From Variovorax sp. V213 (GTDB lineage: Bacteria > Pseudomonadota > Gammaproteobacteria > Burkholderiales > Burkholderiaceae_C), in the NCBI RefSeq assembly GCF_041154455.1, contig NZ_AP028664.1, positions 1,551,001 through 1,615,000 on the forward strand: 64,000 nt of DNA, given 5' to 3'. Shown here one piece after another: positions 49,247 to 57,075 of the stretch (within the stretch, counting starts at the first letter, position 1; each line of letters begins with the position of its first letter). Both the position numbers and the translations under genes were made by a program. The notes under the pieces are model-generated. The model made no database searches and was not told where the DNA came from. It saw nothing but the letters and a program-made list of their open reading frames with translations.

Positions 49247-50809
49247 ATGGCCACTGCTGCTCCCGCGTACGTCGCGCATCCGCCGCTCGAGGGCGCCGCC
49301 CGCGTCTGGGGCACGATCGCGCTCTCTGCCGCCACCTTCATGAACGTGCTCGACTCGTCGATCGCGAACGTGTCGCTGCCGGCCATTTCAGGCGACCTGG
49401 GCGTGAGCACCACGCAAGGCACCTGGGTCATCACCAGCTTCGCGGTGGCCAACGCCATCGCGGTGCCGCTCACGGGTTTCATGACCCAGCGCTTCGGCCA
49501 GGTGCGGCTTTTCATGGCCAGCGTGATCCTGTTCATGATCGCCTCGCTGCTGTGCGGCCTGGCGCCGAACATGACGACGCTGATCCTGTTCCGCGCGCTG
49601 CAGGGCTTCGTTGCCGGTCCGATGATTCCGCTGTCGCAGACGCTGCTGCTGTCGAGCTATCCGCGCGCGAAAGCCGGTCTCGCGATGGCAATGTGGTCGA
49701 TGACGACGCTGGTCGCGCCGGTGATGGGGCCGCTCCTGGGCGGCTGGATCACCGACAACATCTCGTGGCCGTGGATCTTCTACATCAACATCCCGGTCGG
49801 CATCGTCGCGGCCGCCATCACCTGGGCGCTCTACCGCAAGCGTGAAAGCACCACGCACAAGGTGCCGATCGACGCCATCGGCCTCGCGCTGCTGGTGCTG
49901 TGGGTCGGCTCGATGCAACTCATGCTCGACAAGGGCAAGGAGCTGGACTGGTTCCATTCGCCCGAGATCGTCACGATGGCGGTCATCGCGGTGGTCGGCT
50001 TCGCGTTCTTCCTCATCTGGGAGCTGACCGACAAGCATCCGGTGGTCGACCTGTCGCTCTTCAAGCGCCGCAACTTCTGGTCGGGCGCGGTGGCAACCGC
50101 CGTGGCCTACGGCCTGTTCTTCGGCAACGTGGTGCTGCTGCCGCTGTGGCTGCAGCAGTGGATGGGCTACACCGCCACGCAGGCCGGCATGATCATGGCG
50201 CCGGTGGGCCTGCTTGCCATCTTCTTCTCGCCGGTGGTCGGGCTCACGGTCGCCAAGATCGATCCGCGCCGCTACGCCACCTTCTCGTTCCTGGTGTTTG
50301 CGTTGGTGCTGTGGATGCGGTCGAACTTCAACACGCAGGCCGACTTCGTGACGATCATCATCCCGACGATCATCCAGGGCATTGCGATGGCGTTCTTCTT
50401 CATCCCGCTCGTGACCATCACGCTGTCGGGCCTGACGCCCGATCGCATTCCCGCGGCCTCGGGCCTGTCGAACTTCCTGCGGATCACCGCGGGCGCCATG
50501 GGCACGTCGATCACCACCACGCTTTGGGAGAACCGGGCCGCACTGCATCACTCGCAGCTGGCGGAATCGGTGAACCAGGGCAACAACGCGGCGACCAGCG
50601 CCATGTCCGGCCTGGCGAGCAGCGGCTTGAGTACGGAGCAGGTGCTGGGGCAGATCAACCGCCTGGTCGACCAGCAGTCATTCATGCTGGCCACGAACGA
50701 CATCTTCTACGCTTCGGCGATCCTGTTCCTGCTGTTGATTCCGCTGGTGTGGCTGGCAAGGCCGCAAAAAGGCGGCGCGGGCGGCGATGCCGCGGCAGGC
50801 GCGCACTAG
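49247..50809 (+). CDS. emrB: Drug efflux MFS transporter, DHA2 (EmrB/QacA) family
   Basis: A 520-residue transporter with about fourteen membrane helices. The DHA2 motifs are present: FMNVLDSSIANVSLPAISGD (motif D1), LTGFMTQRFGQVRLF (motif A) and LVAPVMGPLLGGWITD (motif C). It should expel hydrophobic toxicants by proton antiport through the EmrA and NodT partners. It is the last gene of the marR operon. The substrate range cannot be read from sequence. Confidence 0.94.
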   Translation: MATAAPAYVAHPPLEGAARVWGTIALSAATFMNVLDSSIANVSLPAISGDLGVSTTQGTWVITSFAVANAIAVPLTGFMTQRFGQVRLFMASVILFMIASLLCGLAPNMTTLILFRALQGFVAGPMIPLSQTLLLSSYPRAKAGLAMAMWSMTTLVAPVMGPLLGGWITDNISWPWIFYINIPVGIVAAAITWALYRKRESTTHKVPIDAIGLALLVLWVGSMQLMLDKGKELDWFHSPEIVTMAVIAVVGFAFFLIWELTDKHPVVDLSLFKRRNFWSGAVATAVAYGLFFGNVVLLPLWLQQWMGYTATQAGMIMAPVGLLAIFFSPVVGLTVAKIDPRRYATFSFLVFALVLWMRSNFNTQADFVTIIIPTIIQGIAMAFFFIPLVTITLSGLTPDRIPAASGLSNFLRITAGAMGTSITTTLWENRAALHHSQLAESVNQGNNAATSAMSGLASSGLSTEQVLGQINRLVDQQSFMLATNDIFYASAILFLLLIPLVWLARPQKGGAGGDAAAGAH

Positions 50810-50836
50810 GCTCGCGGAGAAGAAGGGCGCGCTTCT

Positions 50837-52036
50837 TCAGGCGCCGAGTGCGCGCAGCACGTCGTAGCACGCACCCATGGTGTGATAGTCGGTCTTGCCG
50901 GCCGGGCTCTTTTCGTCGCTGATCTTGCGATTGTCCGGCGTGAGGATGCGATACCACGCGCCGTGCCGATGGTCGACGAAGTGCGCCCAGCTGTAGGCCC
51001 AGATGCGGCCGTACCAGTCCCAGTAGCCGGCGACGCCGGTGCGCACGGCCAGGAGGGCAGCGGCGGCAAAGCTTTCGGCCTGGACCCAGAAGTACTTGTC
51101 GCCGTCGCACACCGCGCCATCGGGGCCGAATCCGTAGACCAGCCCGCCGTTGTCGGCATCCCAGCCGCGCAGCATGGCAGTGTCGAAGAAGTGCCGGGCG
51201 CGCGGCACGATCCACGCTGCCTCGCGGCCTGCGGCAACCAGCGCGCGCTCCAGCTGAAGCAACAGCTTGGCCCATTCGGTGAGATGGCCGGTCTGGAAGC
51301 CCCAGGGCCGGAAGATGTTGCTTTTGTCGCCGCGGTTGTAGTCCCAGTCGACTGACCAGTCTTCGCGGTAGTGCTCCCAGACCAGCCCGTCGGCCAGCGC
51401 GGCCTGCCGGCCCGTGACCGATTCGGCGAGCGTGAGCGCACGATCGAGATAGCGCGCCTCTTGCGTGGCTTCGAATGCGGCGAGCATCGCTTCACACGCG
51501 TGCATGTTGGCATTCTGGCCTCTATAGGGTTTCACATGCCAGTCGGCGCTGGCCTCGTCCGCATAGAGCGCATGTTGCGGCTCCCAGAAACGCTGTTCCA
51601 TCAAATCCCAGGTGCGCTCCAGCCCTGCGCGTGCTTCGCCGATGCCGGCCATCAGTGCGTGCGCGTGCGCGAGCAGCACGAAGGCAAGGCCGTAGCAATG
51701 GTTCGTGTCGTCCTGCACCGTGGTGCGTGCGTCGTGCCAGTCGATCTGCCATGCGTAGCCGCCGCCCGGCCGCGCGTGCGCATGCTGCACGAAAGCCAGG
51801 CCGTGGCGCGCGGCTGCAAGGTCTTCCGGCCTGCCGAAGCGCCGGTGGGCCATTGCATGGTTGAAGACGAAGCGCGTGCTGCTCACAAGGTGCCGCGTGC
51901 GCCGGTCGTACACCGTGCCGTCGTCCTTGAAGAAGTGGAAGAAGCCTCCGGATGAGTCGCGGGCGACCGGCTCGTAGAAGGCCAGCGTGTGCAGGATGTG
52001 GTCTGTCAGGAAATCGGGCGAGCGGAAGTTCGGCAT
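50837..52036 (-). CDS. AGE-family sugar epimerase/isomerase
   Basis: A 399-residue protein of the N-acylglucosamine 2-epimerase family, an (alpha/alpha)6 barrel. Motifs include SSTRFVFNHAMAHRRFGRPE, GYAWQIDW, QNANMHACEAMLAAFEAT, RPWGFQTGHLTEWAKLLLQL and DKYFWVQAES, with the histidines expected for catalysis. The sequence is closer to bacterial mannose/cellobiose-type isomerases than to renin-binding proteins, so it may act on free mannose; this is uncertain. It is divergent from livG. The ATG at 52036 gives MPNFRSPDFLTDHIL. Confidence 0.87.
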   Translation of the reverse strand: MPNFRSPDFLTDHILHTLAFYEPVARDSSGGFFHFFKDDGTVYDRRTRHLVSSTRFVFNHAMAHRRFGRPEDLAAARHGLAFVQHAHARPGGGYAWQIDWHDARTTVQDDTNHCYGLAFVLLAHAHALMAGIGEARAGLERTWDLMEQRFWEPQHALYADEASADWHVKPYRGQNANMHACEAMLAAFEATQEARYLDRALTLAESVTGRQAALADGLVWEHYREDWSVDWDYNRGDKSNIFRPWGFQTGHLTEWAKLLLQLERALVAAGREAAWIVPRARHFFDTAMLRGWDADNGGLVYGFGPDGAVCDGDKYFWVQAESFAAAALLAVRTGVAGYWDWYGRIWAYSWAHFVDHRHGAWYRILTPDNRKISDEKSPAGKTDYHTMGACYDVLRALGA

Positions 52037-52213
52037 GGGAGTAGAGGTCAAATCCGGCGGGTCATTGTCATTGTGACGACAGTCGCCTGATGCCGGGGGA
52101 CTGCGGGTGCGCACAGGTTGCACTGCAGCATAGGCATTTGCCCCAGTATGCAAGCGGGAGGCACCCACGAACAATCAGGCCGCGCTCGGTAGTGGCGCAT
52201 CGAGATGGACCGC

Positions 52214-52258
52214 ATGACCGACATATCTTTCCTGAACCCGGGCGACTTCGCGAGATGA
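52214..52258 (+). other. 14-codon leader ORF coupled to livG
   Basis: In the 218-base gap between the epimerase and livG, an ATG at 52214 encodes MTDISFLNPGDFAR and stops with a TGA that overlaps the livG ATG (ATGA). livG itself has no good Shine-Dalgarno, so coupling to this ORF could supply ribosomes. There is no run of Leu, Ile or Val codons, so classical attenuation is not suggested. It may be chance. The rest of the gap shows no promoter I can support. Confidence 0.3.
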
Positions 52259-53025
52259 GCGACGTCATCCTCGAAACACGCCAGCTCACCAAGGAATTCA
52301 AGGGGTTCACTGCGGTCAGCAAGGTCAACCTCTCGGTCGTGCGCGGATCGATCCATGCACTCATCGGCCCCAACGGGGCCGGCAAGACCACCTGCTTCAA
52401 CCTGCTCACCAAGTTTCTCGAGCCGACCAGCGGCACGATCCTGTTCAACGGGCATGACATCACGGGCGAGCGGCCGGCGCAAATTGCCCGGCGCGGCATC
52501 ATTCGCTCGTTCCAGATCTCGGCGGTGTTTCCGCACCTCACGCTGCTCGAGAACGTGCGCCTCGGACTGCAGCGCGCGCTCGGTACCTCTTACCACTTCT
52601 GGAGAAGCGAGAAGACGCTCAGGCCGCTCGATGCGCGCGCCCGCGAACTGCTGGCCGAAGTCGGCCTGGCGGACCAGGCCGACGAGCTGACCGTGAACCT
52701 GCCGTACGGCCACAAGCGAGCGCTCGAGATCGCCACCACGCTCGCCATGGACCCCGAACTCATGCTGCTCGACGAACCGACCCAGGGCATGGGCCACGAA
52801 GACGTGCACCGCGTGGCGGAGCTCATCAAGCGCGTGTCTGCGGGCCGCACCATCCTGATGGTCGAGCACAACATGAGCGTGGTCTCGACCATTGCCGACA
52901 CCATCACCGTGCTGCAGCGAGGGGCCGTGCTGGCCGAAGGCCCCTACGCCGAGGTTTCGAACAACCCCCAGGTCATGGAAGCCTACATGGGCACCACGGA
53001 CGGCCAATTGCAGGGGGCGCATTGA
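52255..53025 (+). CDS. livG: Branched-chain amino acid-type ABC transporter, ATPase LivG
   Basis: A 256-residue ABC ATPase with Walker A GPNGAGKTT, the LivG-type region RRGIIRSFQISAVFPHLTLLENV, signature LPYGHKRALEIA, Walker B LMLLDEPTQGMG and VEHNMSVV for the switch histidine. It pairs with LivF to power the LivHM permease. The start MSDVILETRQLTKEFKG matches the family. First structural gene of the livGF-binding protein-livHM operon. Confidence 0.94.
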   Translation: MSDVILETRQLTKEFKGFTAVSKVNLSVVRGSIHALIGPNGAGKTTCFNLLTKFLEPTSGTILFNGHDITGERPAQIARRGIIRSFQISAVFPHLTLLENVRLGLQRALGTSYHFWRSEKTLRPLDARARELLAEVGLADQADELTVNLPYGHKRALEIATTLAMDPELMLLDEPTQGMGHEDVHRVAELIKRVSAGRTILMVEHNMSVVSTIADTITVLQRGAVLAEGPYAEVSNNPQVMEAYMGTTDGQLQGAH

Positions 53026-53031
53026 CATGAA

Positions 53032-53106
53032 CCCCCACGCTCCTCACTTCGTCTATGCGCTGCCCCCCGAGGGGGCGCGGGCCTCCTTTGGGTCGGCCCG
53101 GCAGGA
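53032..53106 (+). repeat. GC-rich interspersed repeat, copy 3, between livG and livF
   Basis: The order is CCCCC, CTCCTCACTTCGTCTATGCG, the dyad GCCCCCCGAGGGGGC, GCCTCCTTTGGGTCGGCC and CGGCAGGA. It matches the copies at 22382 and 32616. As in copy 2, an ATG just after the preceding stop (53027) opens a short frame through the repeat, MNPHAPHFVYALPPEGARAS... The repeat end provides AGGAGG before livF. Confidence 0.72.
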
Positions 53107-53112
53107 GGCTCC

Positions 53113-53820
53113 ATGACCGCCGCACTCCAGATCAAGGGACTCCAGGCCTGGTACGGCGAATCGCACGTGCTGCACGGCGTCGACATGGTGGTGCAGCCCG
53201 GCGAGGTCGTCACGCTGCTCGGCCGCAACGGCGCCGGGCGCACCAGCACGCTGCGCGCCATCATGGGCCTGACCGGCACGCGCAAGGGCAGCATCGAGAT
53301 CAACGGCAAAGAGACCATCGGCATGCCCACGCACCGCATCGCGCACCTGGGCATCGGCTATTGCCCGGAAGAGCGCGGCATCTTCGCCAGCCTCTCGGCG
53401 GAGGAAAACCTGATGCTGCCCCCGGCGCTCAAGGGGGCGGGGCAGGGCATGTCCGTGGCCGAGATCTACGACATGTTTCCCAACCTGGCCGAACGCCGCA
53501 ACAGCCCGGGCACGCGGCTTTCGGGCGGGGAGCAGCAGATGCTCGCGGTCGCGCGCATCCTGCGCACCGGCGCCAAGCTGCTGCTGCTCGACGAGATTTC
53601 CGAAGGCCTGGCGCCGGTCATCGTGCAGGCGCTCGCCCGGATGATCCACACCCTGCGTGCCAAGGGCTACACCATCGTGATGGTGGAGCAGAACTTCCGC
53701 TTCGCCGCGCCGCTGGCCGACCGCTTCTACGTGATGGAACACGGCCGCATGGTCGAGGCCTTCGGCGCCAAGGAACTCGACGCCAAGATGCCCGTGCTCA
53801 GCGAGCTGCTGGGCGTGTAG
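53113..53820 (+). CDS. livF: Branched-chain amino acid-type ABC transporter, ATPase LivF
   Basis: A 235-residue ABC ATPase with signature LSGGEQQMLAVARIL, Walker B LLLLDEISEGLAP and VEQNFRFA. The Walker A reads GRNGAGRTS, with Arg where most ABC ATPases have the phosphate-binding Lys. This substitution occurs in some LivF proteins as I recall, so the partner LivG may be the main catalytic site. The ribosome-binding site AGGAGG lies in the end of the interspersed repeat. Start by that site. Confidence 0.93.
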   Translation: MTAALQIKGLQAWYGESHVLHGVDMVVQPGEVVTLLGRNGAGRTSTLRAIMGLTGTRKGSIEINGKETIGMPTHRIAHLGIGYCPEERGIFASLSAEENLMLPPALKGAGQGMSVAEIYDMFPNLAERRNSPGTRLSGGEQQMLAVARILRTGAKLLLLDEISEGLAPVIVQALARMIHTLRAKGYTIVMVEQNFRFAAPLADRFYVMEHGRMVEAFGAKELDAKMPVLSELLGV

Positions 53821-53878
53821 CCGCGGCCGCGCCATTACATTTTTTCCGTTGACTCTCTCAACCATCCCAGGAGACACC

Positions 53879-55075
53879 ATGCAAACCAAGCTCAAAATCA
53901 TTGCTCTCATGCTCGGAGCCGCGGGTCTTGCCAGCCATGCCGTGCAGGCGCAGGAGAAGGTCGTCATCGGCTACATCAGCGACCTGTCGGGCCTGTACGC
54001 CGACCTGGAAGGCAAGGGCGGCGCAACGGCCATCCAGATGGCCATCGACGACATGGGCGGCAAGGTGCTCGGCCAGCCCGTGGAAGTGCTGAGCGTCGAC
54101 CACCAGAACAAGCCCGACATCGCAGCCTCGAAGGCGCGCGAATGGATCGACACGGCCGGCGCAACGATGATCTTCGCGGGCACCAATTCGGGCGTCGCGC
54201 TGGCCACCTCCAAGGTGGCGCAGGAGAAGAAGCGCGTGTTCTTCACCAATGGCGCGGCCACCTCGGCGCTGACCAATGCGCAGTGCAGCCCCTACACCGT
54301 GCACTACGCCTACGACACCGTGGCGCTCGCCAAGAGCACCGGCGGCGCCGTGGTCGACACCGGTGGCAAGAGCTGGTTCTTCCTCACCGCCGACTATGCC
54401 TTCGGCCACGCGCTGGAGGCCGACACCGCCAAGGTCGTCAAGGCCAAGGGCGGCACGGTGGTGGGCACGGTGCGGGCACCGCTCAATGCGTCGGACTTCT
54501 CGTCCTTCCTGCTGCAGGCGCAGAACTCCAAGGCGCAGGTGCTGGGCCTGGCCAATGCGGGCGGCGACTTCATCAATTCGATGAAGGCATCGAAGGAATT
54601 CGGCATCGACAAGTCGATGAAGATCGCGGGCCTCCTGGTGTTCCTCACCGACGTGAAGAGCCTGGGCCTGCCCGCCACGCAGGGCCTGCTGCACACGACC
54701 AGCTGGTACTGGGACGCGGACGAAGAATCGCGCAAGTGGGCCGCACGCTACGAAGCCAAGACCAAGAACAAGCCGACCGACATCCAGGCCGCGGACTACT
54801 CGGCCACCATGGCCTACCTGAAGGCCGTCGAGGCAGTGAAGAGCACTGACGCCGACAAGGTCATGGCCTATCTCAAGAAGACGCCGATCAACGACTTCTA
54901 CGCCAAGGGCGTGATCCGTGCCGACGGCCGCATGGTGCACGACATGCTGCTGGCCGAGGTCAAGAAGCCCTCGGAATCCAAGGGCCCGTGGGACCTGCTG
55001 AAGATCGTCAAGAAGGTGCCGGGCGACCAGGTCTACACGACCAAGGAAGAAAGCACCTGCGCACTCTGGAAGTAA
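53879..55075 (+). CDS. ABC transporter substrate-binding protein, Liv type
   Basis: A 398-residue periplasmic binding protein with signal peptide MQTKLKIIALMLGAAGLASH...QAQ. The mature start EKVVIGYISDLSGLYADLEG and DHQNKPDIAASKAREWIDT are typical of the HAAT family. It lies between the ATPases and permeases of the same operon, so it is their ligand receptor. In this subfamily (SCxS-like members) ligands include amides, aromatic acids and amino acids. The ligand is unknown. Start preceded by AGGAG. Confidence 0.92.
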   Translation: MQTKLKIIALMLGAAGLASHAVQAQEKVVIGYISDLSGLYADLEGKGGATAIQMAIDDMGGKVLGQPVEVLSVDHQNKPDIAASKAREWIDTAGATMIFAGTNSGVALATSKVAQEKKRVFFTNGAATSALTNAQCSPYTVHYAYDTVALAKSTGGAVVDTGGKSWFFLTADYAFGHALEADTAKVVKAKGGTVVGTVRAPLNASDFSSFLLQAQNSKAQVLGLANAGGDFINSMKASKEFGIDKSMKIAGLLVFLTDVKSLGLPATQGLLHTTSWYWDADEESRKWAARYEAKTKNKPTDIQAADYSATMAYLKAVEAVKSTDADKVMAYLKKTPINDFYAKGVIRADGRMVHDMLLAEVKKPSESKGPWDLLKIVKKVPGDQVYTTKEESTCALWK

Positions 55076-55157
55076 CTGTTGCACGGCCGCTTCGGGCGGC
55101 TGTGCGCGGCGGCCCCCACGCGAAGTCATTGACGCCTTTCTGAACCTCGTTTCCACG

Positions 55158-56033
55158 ATGAACATTTCTATGCCTGCCCTGTTGAGCCAGCTCCTGTTGG
55201 GGCTGGTCAACGGGTCGTTCTACGCGATCCTGAGCCTGGGGCTGGCAGTGATCTTCGGGTTGCTCAACGTCATCAACTTTGCGCACGGCGCGCTGTTCAT
55301 GATGGGGGCGGTGCTGTCGTGGATGGCGATGAATTATTTCAACATCGACTACTGGGTCATGCTGGTGGTGGCGCCGCTGATCGTCGGCCTGTTCGGCGTC
55401 CTGATCGAGCGGCTGCTGCTGCGCTGGATCTACAAGCTCGACCACCTCTACGGCCTGCTGCTCACGCTCGGCCTCACGCTGCTGATCGAGGGCGGCTTCC
55501 GCTCGGTGTACGGCGTGTCCGGCCTCGCCTACAGCACGCCCGAGGCGCTGAGCGGGGGCACCAACCTGGGTTTCATGTTCCTGCCGAACTACCGTGCCTG
55601 GGTGGTCGTCGCATCGCTGGTCGTGTGCTTTGCCACCTGGTATGCCATCGAGAAGACAAGGCTCGGCGCCTACCTGCGCGCCGGCACCGAGAACCCGCGG
55701 CTGGTGGAAGCCTTCGGCGTCAACGTGCCGCTGATGGTGACGCTGACCTACGGCTTCGGCGTGGCGCTGGCGGCCTTTGCCGGCGTGCTGGCCGCGCCGG
55801 TGATCCAGATTTCGCCGCTGATGGGGCAGAACCTCATCATCATCGTGTTCGCGGTGGTGGTCATCGGCGGCATGGGCTCGATCATGGGCGCCATCCTCAC
55901 GGGCCTCGGGCTCGGCGTGATCGAAGGGCTGACCAAGGTGTTCTATCCCGAGGCTTCGGCCACCGTGGTCTTCGTGATCATGGTCGTGGTGCTGCTGATC
56001 CGCCCCGCGGGCCTGTTCGGCAGCGAGAAATAA
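55158..56033 (+). CDS. livH: Branched-chain amino acid-type ABC transporter, permease LivH
   Basis: A 291-residue permease with about eight helices. Signatures are NGSFYAILSLGLAVIFGLLN, VINFAHGALFMMGAVLSW and the late VIGGMGSIMGAILTGLGLGV coupling region. It forms the pore with LivM. It starts 82 bases after the binding-protein gene. The usual length for LivH is about 290-310. Confidence 0.94.
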   Translation: MNISMPALLSQLLLGLVNGSFYAILSLGLAVIFGLLNVINFAHGALFMMGAVLSWMAMNYFNIDYWVMLVVAPLIVGLFGVLIERLLLRWIYKLDHLYGLLLTLGLTLLIEGGFRSVYGVSGLAYSTPEALSGGTNLGFMFLPNYRAWVVVASLVVCFATWYAIEKTRLGAYLRAGTENPRLVEAFGVNVPLMVTLTYGFGVALAAFAGVLAAPVIQISPLMGQNLIIIVFAVVVIGGMGSIMGAILTGLGLGVIEGLTKVFYPEASATVVFVIMVVVLLIRPAGLFGSEK

Positions 56034-56037
56034 GCCC

Positions 56038-57021
56038 ATGAAGAAAATATCGCTCGTCGTCTACGGGGTGCTGCTGCTGGCGCTCGTCGCCGCACCCTTC
56101 ATCGGCTTCTATCCGGTGTTCGTGATGAAGGTGCTGTGCTTCGCACTCTTTGCCTGCGCCTTCAACCTGCTGCTGGGCTACACCGGCATGCTGTCATTCG
56201 GCCACGCCGCTTTCCTGGGGGGCGCCGCCTACCTCACGGGCCAGGCGCTCAAGGTCTGGCACCTGACGCCCGAACTCGGCCTGATCGCGGGCACGCTGGC
56301 TGGTGCGCTGCTGGGGCTGGTGTTCGGCTGGCTGGCCATCCGCCGCCAGGGCATCTACTTCTCGATGATCACGCTGGCACTGGCACAGATGATGTATTTC
56401 GTCGTGCTGCAGGCGCCCTTCACGGGCGGCGAGGACGGGCTGCAGAGCGTGCCGCGCGGCAAGCTCTTCGGCCTCATCGATCTGCGCGACGACCTGACGA
56501 TGTACTACGTCGCGCTGGTGATCGTGGTGGCGGCCTTCCTGCTGATCGCGCGCACCGTGCACTCGCCTTTCGGGCAGGTGCTCAAGGGCATCAAGGAGAA
56601 CGAGCCGCGCGCCATCTCGCTGGGCTACGACGTCAACCGCTTCAAGCTGCTGGCCTTCGTGATTTCGGCCGCGCTGTCGGGCCTGGCCGGCTCGCTCAAG
56701 ACCCTGGTGCTGGGCTTCGCGTCGCTGAGCGACGTGCACTGGACCGCATCGGGCCACGTGATCCTGATGACACTGGTGGGCGGCCTCGGCACGCTCTCGG
56801 GTCCGCTGGTGGGTTCGGCCGTCGTGGTGCTGCTCGAGAACAAGGTCGGCGACTTCGGCACCTTCATGGCACGCGTGACCGGTGTCGACTGGTTCAACAC
56901 GCTCGGCGAATCGGTGACCATGGTCACGGGCCTGATCTTCGTGATCTGCGTGCTTGCATTCCGCAAGGGCATCATGGGCGAGGTCATCGCCTTCATCGAC
57001 CGCCGAAAAAGCAAGGTCTGA
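56038..57021 (+). CDS. livM: Branched-chain amino acid-type ABC transporter, permease LivM
   Basis: A 327-residue permease with about nine helices and the motifs NLLLGYTGMLSFGHAAFLGG, RRQGIYFSMITLALAQMMYF, GIKENEPRAISLGYDVNRFK and VGGLGTLSGPLVGSAVV. It begins four bases after the livH stop codon. It is the last gene of the operon and is followed by a strong terminator. Confidence 0.95.
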   Translation: MKKISLVVYGVLLLALVAAPFIGFYPVFVMKVLCFALFACAFNLLLGYTGMLSFGHAAFLGGAAYLTGQALKVWHLTPELGLIAGTLAGALLGLVFGWLAIRRQGIYFSMITLALAQMMYFVVLQAPFTGGEDGLQSVPRGKLFGLIDLRDDLTMYYVALVIVVAAFLLIARTVHSPFGQVLKGIKENEPRAISLGYDVNRFKLLAFVISAALSGLAGSLKTLVLGFASLSDVHWTASGHVILMTLVGGLGTLSGPLVGSAVVVLLENKVGDFGTFMARVTGVDWFNTLGESVTMVTGLIFVICVLAFRKGIMGEVIAFIDRRKSKV

Positions 57022-57028
57022 TGCAACG

Positions 57029-57055
57029 AAAAAGGCGGACGATGTCCGCCTTTTT
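57029..57055. terminator. Bidirectional terminator between livM and the nucleotidase gene
   Basis: GGCGGAC (57034-57040) pairs with GTCCGCC (57044-57050) around GAT. TTTTT follows on the plus strand and AAAAA precedes, so both strands read hairpin plus T-run. It serves the convergent livM (stop 57021) and nucleotidase (stop 57076) genes. Confidence 0.88.
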
Positions 57056-57075
57056 CGCATCTGGGGCAGGCCCCT

